Shown one piece after another: positions 33,054-46,400 of a DNA stretch of 64,000 nt; positions within the stretch are counted from its first letter, which is position 1; each line of letters opens with the position of its first letter. This DNA comes from Nocardioides jejuensis (GTDB lineage: Bacteria; Actinomycetota; Actinomycetes; Propionibacteriales; Nocardioidaceae). The stretch is taken from the NCBI RefSeq assembly GCF_004337475.1, contig NZ_SJZJ01000008.1, positions 1 through 64,000 of the forward strand, read 5' to 3'. Under the pieces are notes generated by a model. It did no database searches and was not told the origin of the DNA. It saw nothing but the letters and a program-made list of their open reading frames with translations. The position numbers and the translations under genes are program-made.

Positions 33054-35102
33054 TCACCGGCCCCAGCGCAGCCCCTTCAGCAGGCGCGCGACCATCTCCT
33101 TCTGGGAGCTGGTCTCGGAGCCGGAGTGAGCCGTGTCGGACGACTCGGCGTGGGCACGCGCGGCGGCGGAGTCGGGGAACGCGTTGTAGGCGAGGTTGAG
33201 GACCTTGTGCGCGGTCTTCGGGGCGGCGAGGTGCATCGCCGCACCCATCTGGCCGGACAGGGTGTTGATCGCCTCGGGCTTCTCCACCAGCGCCTTGATC
33301 ACGATGTCGCCCGCCTGCGCGGGGGAGATGGTCGGGAACTTCTCGTACATCTTCGTCGGCGCGATCATCGGCGTGCGCACGAGCGGCATCCGGATCGTCG
33401 TGAAGGAGATGCCGTCGCCGTGGAGCTCGCTGCCGACGACGTTCGACCAGGAGTCGAGCGCGGCCTTCGACGCGGCGTACGCCGAGAAGCGCGGGATCTT
33501 GGTGAGGACCGCGATCGACGACAGGTTCACGACGTGGCCGCCGCCGGTCTCGGCCATCTTCGGGATCAGGCCCATGACCAGACGGATCGCGCCGAAGTAG
33601 TTGAGCTGCATGGTGCGCTCGAAGTCGTGGAAGCGCTCGAGCGAGAGCTTGACCGAACGGCGGATGGAGCGGCCGGCGTTGTTGACGACGAAGTCGATGC
33701 GGGGCAGCTCGGCCGAGAGCTTCGCGGTCAGGGCGTCGATCGCCTCGTAGTCCGAGAGGTCGCACGGGTAGACGTACGCCGTGCCGCCGCGCATCTCGAT
33801 GGTGCGCTGGAGGGCCTCGAGCTTCTCCACGCCACGCGCGACGAGCACGGGGATGCCGCCGGCCTGGGCGACCTTCTTCGCGGTGACCTCACCGATGCCG
33901 GACGAGGCGCCGGTGATGACGACGTACTTGCCCTTCAGGGACTTGTGCGCCTTCTTGTCGTGCGCCGTGGTCTGGTCGAGGTTTTCCTCCCAGTAGTTCC
34001 ACAGCAGCTCGGCGTACGACTCGAGCGGCGGCACCGTGATGCCGGAGCCCTCGAGCAGCGCCTGGGCCTTGGAGGAGTCGAAGACCGCGGTGAAGTTGAC
34101 GTGGCCGAGCACCTCGGACGGGATGCCGAGGCGACCGATCGTCTGGTCGAAGACCATCGTGGCGGGCTTCGAGTGGACCGCGGCCGCAAAGAGGGACGCC
34201 GGGCGCAGCGAGGCCGGGAGTGCCTTGATCGGGCCGGCCTCGGAGAAGCGGCGGTCGATCGGGGTGGCGAACTTCGGCGCCCGCGCCGCACGGCAGAAGA
34301 GGTTGATCATCTCGATCGCGCCCTGCGGGTCCGGGTTGGTCAGGAAGAACGCCTGACCGTCCTGACCGGGCGCGTGGCCGATGTGGTCCATCGCCTTGGC
34401 GACGTAGTCGACCGGCACGACGTTGGTGTCGCGCAGGTCGAGGCCGAGCAGCGGGATCCAGCCGGGCAGGGTGTCGCGCAGGCGCTTGATGAGCGGGAAG
34501 AAGTAGTAGGGGCCGTCGATCTTGTCCATCTGGCCGGTCTGCGAGTCGCCGACCACGATCGCCGGACGGTAGACGCGCCACGGCACCGGCGACTCCTCGC
34601 GCACGATCCGCTCGGACTCGAACTTCGTCCGGTGGTACGGCGACGGCAGCGGCTGCCCCTCGTCGAACATGTCCTCGGTGAAGACGCCCTTGTAGTCGCC
34701 GGCGGCCGCGACCGAGGAGACCTGGTGGAACGTGCCGGCACCGAGGGCGCCCGCGAGGACGAGGGCGTTGCGGGTGCCGTCGATGTTCATTGCGTCGTTG
34801 GTCGCGTCGTCCGCGGTCATGTCGTAGATCGCGGCGAGGTGGAAGAAGTGGCCGATCGTGCCGGCGTGCTCGGCGATCCAGGCCGAGTCGACGCCCAGGC
34901 CCGGGGCGGAGAGGTCGCCGACGACCGGGACCACGCGTCCCTCGTTGCCGCCGGCGGTCCACTCGGCGATCAGGCCGTCGAGGCGCTTGAGCGATCCCGC
35001 GCGGCACAGGACGTAGAGGGTGCCCTCCCGGTTGGCGAGGAGCTCACGCACGAGGAAGCGGCCGATGAAGCCAGTGGCGCCGGTGACGAAGTAGTCGGAC
35101 AT
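33054..35102 (-). CDS. Two-domain SDR, fatty acyl-CoA reductase type (AcrA1-like)
   Basis: A 682-residue protein with two Rossmann domains. Residues 1-370 are an extended SDR of the male-sterility/acyl reductase type (VTGATGFIGRFLVREL, Tyr156 and Lys160 in SPYHRTKFESE). Residues about 390-650 are a classical SDR (VITGASSGIGE, NNAGRSIRRSVKLSLERFHD, and SAYAASKAAL with the catalytic Tyr/Lys). This is the architecture of mycobacterial AcrA1-type multifunctional acyl-CoA reductases, which make fatty aldehydes or alcohols. A possible leaderless promoter lies at 35110-35138. It is divergent from a TetR gene and may share its control. Confidence 0.85.
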   Translation of the reverse strand: MSDYFVTGATGFIGRFLVRELLANREGTLYVLCRAGSLKRLDGLIAEWTAGGNEGRVVPVVGDLSAPGLGVDSAWIAEHAGTIGHFFHLAAIYDMTADDATNDAMNIDGTRNALVLAGALGAGTFHQVSSVAAAGDYKGVFTEDMFDEGQPLPSPYHRTKFESERIVREESPVPWRVYRPAIVVGDSQTGQMDKIDGPYYFFPLIKRLRDTLPGWIPLLGLDLRDTNVVPVDYVAKAMDHIGHAPGQDGQAFFLTNPDPQGAIEMINLFCRAARAPKFATPIDRRFSEAGPIKALPASLRPASLFAAAVHSKPATMVFDQTIGRLGIPSEVLGHVNFTAVFDSSKAQALLEGSGITVPPLESYAELLWNYWEENLDQTTAHDKKAHKSLKGKYVVITGASSGIGEVTAKKVAQAGGIPVLVARGVEKLEALQRTIEMRGGTAYVYPCDLSDYEAIDALTAKLSAELPRIDFVVNNAGRSIRRSVKLSLERFHDFERTMQLNYFGAIRLVMGLIPKMAETGGGHVVNLSSIAVLTKIPRFSAYAASKAALDSWSNVVGSELHGDGISFTTIRMPLVRTPMIAPTKMYEKFPTISPAQAGDIVIKALVEKPEAINTLSGQMGAAMHLAAPKTAHKVLNLAYNAFPDSAAARAHAESSDTAHSGSETSSQKEMVARLLKGLRWGR

Positions 35103-35109
35103 GGTGTGC

Positions 35110-35138
35110 ACGCTGCCGTTCTGGTGGGAGCCCGTCAA
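35110..35138 (-). promoter_or_regulatory. Candidate promoter of the two-domain SDR gene
   Basis: On the minus strand TTGACG (35133-35138) and CAGCGT (35110-35115) are 17 bases apart. Transcription would start about at the ATG (35102), and no ribosome site is visible, so a leaderless mRNA is predicted. The -10 match is weak. Confidence 0.35.
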
Positions 35139-35165
35139 GGGTCGGGAGGGAGGGTTGTGAAGTCT

Positions 35166-35194
35166 TTGGGTACGCTGTAGTACCAAGATAGGAC
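35166..35194 (+). promoter_or_regulatory. TetR promoter with overlapping palindromic operator
   Basis: TTGGGT (35166-35171) and TAGGAC (35189-35194) are 17 bases apart and form a fair promoter for the TetR gene at 35224. The palindrome TTGGGTAC/GTACCAA (35166-35186) covers the -35 and most of the spacer. A repressor bound there would block its own transcription and could affect the divergent SDR gene. Confidence 0.5.
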
Positions 35195-35223
35195 CAATTG
35201 CTGCGAACGGATAGGGTTTCCGC

Positions 35224-35856
35224 GTGTCTGTGCCCGACGTCTCACCCGCCCGCCTCCCGCGCGGACGGCACGGCATCGATGCCGAGGTCGTCGCGGCGTC
35301 CCAGCGCCAGCGCCTCATGCGTGCCGTGATCCAGGTGGTTGGCGAGCGCGGCTGGAGCGAGACCCGGATCGCCGACGTCGTTGCGGCGGCTGCAGTCTCG
35401 CGGCGCACCTTCTACGAGCTCTTCGGCGGCCTCGAGGCCTGCTTCATGGCGGCCGTCGACGCGGGCTTCGACCTGCTGACGGCGGCGCTGGACGAGCCCG
35501 ACCCTGCGGGGGAGATCGACTTCGAGGCGCGGGTGCGCCGCTTCCTCCGCTACTACCTTCAGCTGCTCGAGGCGACTCCTGGCGCGACGCGGGCGCTGCA
35601 CATCGAGATGGTCCGCGCGACGGACGAGGTGCGCGCCCAGCACGACCGCGTGATGGATGCGATCGGCGAGCGACTCCTGGCCTCCCGCTTCGGCGACGGC
35701 GACCGCACCGGTATCCCGGCCGATGTCGGCGTCGCCCTCGTCGCGGGCTTCGAGCACCTGCTCAGCCGGCACATCCGGGGCGGCGGCGACGTGTCGGCAC
35801 TGGCGTCGGTGATCGACGACGCCGCTGCGATCGCCGTACGCGCGCTGGCTGACTGA
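35224..35856 (+). CDS. TetR family regulator of the SDR/MpaB oxygenase cluster
   Basis: A 210-residue TetR-type protein. The HTH at about residues 30-75 contains AVIQVVGERGWSETRIADVV and AAVSRRTFYELFGGLEACFM. The remaining helices form the ligand domain. It starts at GTG without an obvious ribosome site, behind the palindrome-overlapped promoter at 35166-35194. It lies 56 bases upstream of two oxygenase genes and divergent from the two-domain acyl reductase, so it probably controls both sides. The inducer is unknown. Confidence 0.82.
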   Translation: MSVPDVSPARLPRGRHGIDAEVVAASQRQRLMRAVIQVVGERGWSETRIADVVAAAAVSRRTFYELFGGLEACFMAAVDAGFDLLTAALDEPDPAGEIDFEARVRRFLRYYLQLLEATPGATRALHIEMVRATDEVRAQHDRVMDAIGERLLASRFGDGDRTGIPADVGVALVAGFEHLLSRHIRGGGDVSALASVIDDAAAIAVRALAD

Positions 35857-35912
35857 GGATCGCCTGCGTCACAGTCGTTGACTACGGGCGTTGTCGGGCG
35901 TTTCCTTGGGTC

Positions 35913-36809
35913 ATGGCGAAGCGCAGTCGCAGCATCGGCCTCGACCCGGACGTCGACTTCCTCGACGTCGCCCGCAACCTCACGCTCTACGAGTTCCCCT
36001 GGGACACCCTGCAGGCGCTGAGCCTCGCGCTCTTCCGGACGTACGCCGTCCCGAGCGTCGGTGCCCTCCTCGACCGCACCGCAGCGTTCGAGACCGCGAC
36101 GCAGAAGCGCTACGACGACACCGCGATCCTGCTCGAGGTGCCGCTGATCGATGGCTTCGACAGTCCGCGCGGCAAGGCTGCGCTGCGGCGGATCAACCAG
36201 ATGCACCACCGCTACGACATCAGCAACGACGACATGCGCTACGTGCTGTCGACGTTCGTCGTCGTCCCGCGGCGCTGGATCGGCGACTTCGGGTGGCGTG
36301 ATCTCACGGACCTGGAGGTCCGCGCCGTCGTCGCCTACTACCGCGAGCTCGGCCGCCACCTGGGCATCCGCGACATCCCGACGACGTACGACGAGTTCGC
36401 GCGGCTCATGGACGACTACGAGGCCACCCACTTCGCGTACGACGAGGGCGCAGCCCGCGTCGCAGCCTCGACGCTCGGACTGCTGACGACCTTCTACCCG
36501 CGGCCGCTGCGACCGGCGATCGGCGTGATCAGCCGGGCGCTCATGGAGCCGGAACTGCTGGCGGCGTTCGGGCTGCGTGAGCCGGGGAGGCTCGCCCGTC
36601 GCCTCACGCGGATGCTGCTGAAGCTGCGGGCGCGCTACGTCGCCCTGCTCCCGGCGCGACGTCGTCCGTTCCACGTCGCCGACATGCGCCGGATCCGCAG
36701 CTATCCCGACGGCTACGTCGTCGAGGAGATGGGCACGTTCGAGAAGGGCACGTTTGCCCCGGGCTGTCCGGTGCCGCACGTGCGTCCGCCCGTGCAGGAA
36801 GGAGCCTGA
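35913..36809 (+). CDS. Oxygenase MpaB family protein (DUF2236), copy 1
   Basis: A 298-residue protein of the MpaB/rubber-oxygenase-like (DUF2236) family. Residues about 85-135 carry the core INQMHHRYDISNDDMRYVLS and RWIGDFGWRDLTDLE. Studied relatives are haem-containing oxygenases (latex-clearing protein) or, as in fungal MpaB, oxygenases that cleave a terpenoid side chain. It is followed one base later by a second, distinct family member. The pairing suggests a heteromeric enzyme or successive steps on a hydrophobic chain. Substrate not known. Confidence 0.78.
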   Translation: MAKRSRSIGLDPDVDFLDVARNLTLYEFPWDTLQALSLALFRTYAVPSVGALLDRTAAFETATQKRYDDTAILLEVPLIDGFDSPRGKAALRRINQMHHRYDISNDDMRYVLSTFVVVPRRWIGDFGWRDLTDLEVRAVVAYYRELGRHLGIRDIPTTYDEFARLMDDYEATHFAYDEGAARVAASTLGLLTTFYPRPLRPAIGVISRALMEPELLAAFGLREPGRLARRLTRMLLKLRARYVALLPARRRPFHVADMRRIRSYPDGYVVEEMGTFEKGTFAPGCPVPHVRPPVQEGA

Positions 36810-36810
36810 G

Positions 36811-37689
36811 ATGGGGTTCGGACCCGGGTCACTGCTCTACGAGTCCTACGGAGACCGCGCGGGCTTCCTCTTCGCGCCCGCGACCGGCCTGATGCAGCTG
36901 ATGTACCCCGCGCTCGGCAAGGGCGTCGAGGAGCACTCGGCGTTCTACGAGGAGCCGTTCGAGCGTCTGGTCCGCTCGGTGCCGCAGATCCTCGGGATGA
37001 TCTTCGACGGTGACACCGCGGGCGAGCAGGCGCACCGCGTGCGCGACTTCCACCGCGACATCAAGGGCACGATGCCGGACGGCGAGCGCTATCACGCCCT
37101 CGATCCGGAGACCTTCTTCTGGGCGCACGCGACCTTCGTCGACGTCGCCTTCCGGGTGGACGACTTCATCGAACGGCGGATGTCGCGCACCGTGCGCGAG
37201 GCCTACTACGCCGAGACCGTCGACTGGTGGCGGATGTACGGCATGACGATGCGCGTCGTCCCGCGGACGTACGGCGACTTCCTGGAGTACTGGGACCACC
37301 ACGTCGAGAACGTGCTCGAGGTGACGCCCGCCGCGCAGGCGTTCATCGACTACGTGAACGCGCCCTGGCGGATGGAGCAGCCGTGGGTGCCGAAGCCGCT
37401 GTGGCAGGTCGCCTCGCGGGTCGGCGGCATCCCGTTCCGGGACGTCTCCGTCGGCTGCCTGCCGGCGCAGCTGCGGGAGCGGTGCGGGTTCGGCTGGAAC
37501 CCGGCGCAGGCCGCGGGGCACGCGGCGTTCATGGCGTCGGTGCGGCTAGCCTGGCCGCACGTCCCGGAGCGTGTCCGGATGCTGCCGCGCGCCCGGGCGG
37601 CGTACAGGCGGCAGGGTCGCACCGGCTTCGACGCCGCGATGGCGCGGGTGGCCACTCGCCCGGGCCCCGCGTTGGCGCAGGAGGCCTGA
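36811..37689 (+). CDS. Oxygenase MpaB family protein (DUF2236), copy 2
   Basis: A 292-residue MpaB/DUF2236 protein unlike its neighbour in most positions. It opens with GPGSLLYESYGDRAGFLFAP and LMYPALGKGVEEHSAFYEEP, then has RVRDFHRDIKGTMPDGERYH and FFWAHATFVDVAFRVDDFIE, the stretches usual in the common mycobacterial DUF2236 type. GGAAGGAG precedes the ATG and the gap from the first copy is one base. It probably uses haem and oxygen. The different subfamily argues for complementary roles rather than redundancy. Confidence 0.82.
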   Translation: MGFGPGSLLYESYGDRAGFLFAPATGLMQLMYPALGKGVEEHSAFYEEPFERLVRSVPQILGMIFDGDTAGEQAHRVRDFHRDIKGTMPDGERYHALDPETFFWAHATFVDVAFRVDDFIERRMSRTVREAYYAETVDWWRMYGMTMRVVPRTYGDFLEYWDHHVENVLEVTPAAQAFIDYVNAPWRMEQPWVPKPLWQVASRVGGIPFRDVSVGCLPAQLRERCGFGWNPAQAAGHAAFMASVRLAWPHVPERVRMLPRARAAYRRQGRTGFDAAMARVATRPGPALAQEA

Positions 37690-37692
37690 GTC

Positions 37693-37740
37693 GTCTGCTG
37701 TGTTTATGAGGTCACCAGTGACCTCATAAACACAGCAGAC
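37693..37740. terminator. Perfect 23-base-stem palindrome between convergent genes
   Basis: A 48-base palindrome with two perfect 23-base arms (37693-37715 and 37718-37740) and a two-base centre. It starts three bases after the stop of the second MpaB gene and lies 35 bases from the stop of the giant carboxylase on the other strand. It is noticeably more AT-rich (GTGTTTATGAGG) than its surroundings. It is best read as a bidirectional terminator. Confidence 0.75.
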
Positions 37741-37774
37741 ACCAGGCAGGGCGTCGGGTACGGCGAGCGCGCCC

Positions 37775-43297
<5,523 letters not shown>

Positions 43298-43382
43298 CAG
43301 TACCTCCGAGGTGGGCGCCCTGGCGGCGCGTCGAACGGGCAGGAGGAGTCATCGCAGGAGCGACGACCCCGGGGTCCGACGA

Positions 43383-43411
43383 TCATTGCAAAAACATGAG
43401 GAAATACTCAA
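43383..43411 (-). promoter_or_regulatory. Candidate promoter of the single-chain carboxylase
   Basis: On the minus strand TTGAGT (43406-43411) and CAATGA (43383-43388) are 17 bases apart. The -35 lies inside the fatty-acid palindrome and mirrors the TTGAGA box of the divergent fas gene about the centre at 43415. The leader to the GTG at 43297 would be about 80 bases. Confidence 0.5.
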
Positions 43412-43438
43412 GAAAAACTTGAGAAAAGCCTCATGTTT
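43392..43438. promoter_or_regulatory. Two-tier palindromic operator between the carboxylase and fas genes
   Basis: A 47-base dyad centred on 43415. The outer arms AAACATGAGG (43392-43401) and CCTCATGTTT (43429-43438) are a perfect inverted repeat, and the inner CTCAAG-AAAAA-CTTGAG (43407-43423) is a second one on the same axis. It also contains two boxes, TGAGGAAATACTCA (43397-43410) and TGAGAAAAGCCTCA (43420-43433), 23 bases apart centre to centre. Their relative TGAGGAAAACCTCA precedes the TetR gene at 53404-53417, pointing to that protein as the binder. Confidence 0.7.
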
Positions 43439-43448
43439 CTGATCTCAT
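43419..43448 (+). promoter_or_regulatory. Candidate promoter of fas
   Basis: TTGAGA (43419-43424) is followed by ATCTCA after 17 bases or TCTCAT after 18 (ending 43448). The -10 would overlap the annotated ATG at 43447, so transcription would begin near 43455. That raises the possibility that translation starts leaderless at the GTG of 43456. Confidence 0.35.
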
Positions 43449-46400
43449 GGTTCTCGTGACCATCGAGACCCCGGCCCGCGCCCCCCACCAGACCCGCACT
43501 TCTGCAGCGCCCGCTTCGCCTCGTCGACTGCTCGACAGGCTGGCCGCTGGCACCCCGTTCGCCCTGGCCTTCGGTGGCCAGGGAGTCGGGTGGCTCGAGC
43601 CGCTCGCCGAGCTCGTGCGTGTCCACTCCCTCGAGCTCGGAGGCCTCGTCGCCGAGGCCGACGCCCGGCTCGCTCCCGTCGCCGGCGAGCTCCTCGCCGC
43701 GGACGCCGCGTTCGCTCCCATGACCTGGCTCGACGCCGTCCTCACCTCCCACTCGGCCGAGACCGACGAGTCCGCCGACGTCCCGGACACCGAGCGCCTC
43801 GTCGCCCCGAGTCGTTCGCTCCCCGGCGTCACGTTCACCCAGCTCGCCGCCCTCCGGGCACTCAGCGGCCTCGGCCTCGATGCGCGCGGTGCGGTCGCGA
43901 CCATCGGCCACTCGCAGGGTTGCCTCCCGATCGCCGTCCTCGGCGGAGCGGCCGAAGCCGACGTGCTCGCCCTCTCGCGCCTGATCGGTGCCGCCACCGA
44001 GGTCGTCGGCACCCGCCGTGGCCTGCTCGGTGCCTGCATGGTCTCCGTCCCGCTCCCGCACGCGGCCGTCGCCGAGGCGATCGCGTCGCTGCCCGCATCG
44101 AGCCGCCTCACCGCCGGCATCGTCAACGGCGCCGCCACCGTCGTGTCCGGTCCGGCTGTGGGCATCGAGCGCCTGCGCACCGCCCTCGGCGACGACATCG
44201 AGCCGGACGCCGTGCTCGCCCGTGCGGCGTTCCACCACCCCGAGCTGGCCGAGGCCGTCGAGCTCGCCACCGCCTGGGCCGTGCAGTGCGGCCTCGACGA
44301 GGCCTGGGCACGCGACCTCGCGCACCGCTGCCTCGTCGCGCCGATCGACTGGCCCGCCGCACTCGAGGAGGTCGCCGCCGCCGACGCCCGCTGGCTGCTC
44401 GACCTCGGCCCGGTCAACCTGGCCGCCCAGATCTCCGCCGACGCGCTGCGTGCCCACGGCATCGGCGTCGTCGCCCCCACGACGTCGCGCGGCCTGCGCG
44501 AGCTCACCGTCGCCGGTGCTGCGCCGAAGAAGTCGCTGCCCTGGTCGGCGTACGCCCCCGAGGTCGTCGCCCTCCCCGACGGCACGCGTCGTGTCGAGAC
44601 CCGCTTCACGCGCCTCACCGGCCGCTCGCCCGTCCTGCTCGCCGGCATGACGCCGACCACCGTGGACCCCGCGATCGTGGCGGCCGCTGCCAACGCCGGC
44701 TTCTGGGCCGAGCTCGCGGGCGGCGGCCAGGTCTCGGAGGAGATCTTCGCCGCGAACGTCGGCCGCCTCGGCGAGCTGCTCGAGCCGGGCCGCACAGCGG
44801 CGTTCAACACGCTGCTGCTCGACCCGTACCTGTGGCGCCTGCAGATCGGTGGCAAGCGCCTGGTCCAGCGCGCCCGCGCGGCCGGTGCGGCCATCGACGC
44901 GGTCATCGTCACCGCGGGCGTCCCCGAGCTCGACGACGCCGTCGCTCTGGTCGAGGAGCTCCGCGAGGCAGGCATCCAGCACGTTGTCTTCAAGCCGGGC
45001 ACCGTCAAGCAGATCAAGCAGGTCCTCGCGATCGCGGATGCCGTCGCGCCCGTCCCGCTGATGATCCAGGTCGAGGGCGGCAAGGCCGGTGGCCACCACA
45101 GCTGGGAGGACCTCGACGACCTCCTCCTCGCGACGTACGCCGACCTGCGCCGCCGCGACAACGTCATCGTCTGCGTCGGCGGCGGCATCGGTACGCCGCA
45201 GGACGCGGCCGCCTACGTCACCGGCGACTGGGCCGCTGCCCACGGCCGCCCGTCGATGCCGCTCGACGGCGTGCTCGTCGGCACCGCCGCAATGGCCTGC
45301 CTCGAGGCGACCACCTCGCCGGCCGTGAAGCAGCTCCTCGTCGACACCCCCGGCTCCGACGCCTGGCTCAAGGACGGTGCCGTCGACGGCGGCATGACCT
45401 CCGGCAAGAGCCAGCTCGGCGCCGCGCTCTACGAGGTCGAGAACACCTCGGCCCGCCTCGGCCGCCTCCTCGACGAGGTCGCCGGTGACGCCGACGCCGT
45501 TGCCAAGCGACGCGACGAGATCCTTGCCCTGATCGACCAGACCGCGAAGCCCTACTTCGGTGACCTCGCGACCCTCACCTACGAGGCCTGGCTGCGTCGC
45601 TTCGTCGACCTCGCCGGTACGCCGACCTGGCTCGACGTCACGCTCCGCGAGCGCTTCCAGGCGATGCTCCAGCGCGCCGAGGCCCGCCTCGTCGATGCCG
45701 ACCACGGTCCGGTCCCGACCCTCTTCGCCGAGCTCACCGACCTCGACGACGGCCTGGCCGCCCTCGAGCGTCTCGTGGCGGCGTACCCGGAGGCAGCGAC
45801 GGTCCTGCTGCACCCGGCCGACCACGCCTTCTTCGTCCAGGTCTGCAAGCGGCCCGGCAAGCCCGTGCCGTTCGTGCCGGTCATCGACGCCGACGTACGC
45901 CGCTGGTGGCGCTCTGACTCGCTGTGGCAGTCGCACGACCCGCGCTTCGCTGCCGACGCCGTCTCGGTGATCCCGGGCCCGGTCGCGGTCGCCGGCATCA
46001 CCCGTGTCGACGAGCCCGTCGCCGAGCTGCTGGCCCGCTTCGAGGCCGGCATCCTCGACGCCATCGACTCCGCCTCCCCGGCCGCGGTCGCCGGCCTGCG
46101 TCGTGCGGCCGACACCGCGGGCGTCGTCTCGCTCGTGCTCGCCGCCCCGGACGCTGTCTGGGCCGGCCGCACCGTGGTCAACCCGGTCGTCCGCCTCGTC
46201 GGCACCTCCGGCTGGCTCTCCGTCAGCCCGGAGCGCGCCGAGCACCACGAGACGGGTGCCGTGCTCACCGCCGACGGCGACGACGCCGCGCTCCTCGTCG
46301 TTCCGGTCGGGGCTGCGGAGCTCCGCTTCCGGATCGCCGCGGGTGCGGACGTCGCCACCGGCGCCGCTCCGACCGTCCTCGAGCCGACCGAGCAGATGCG

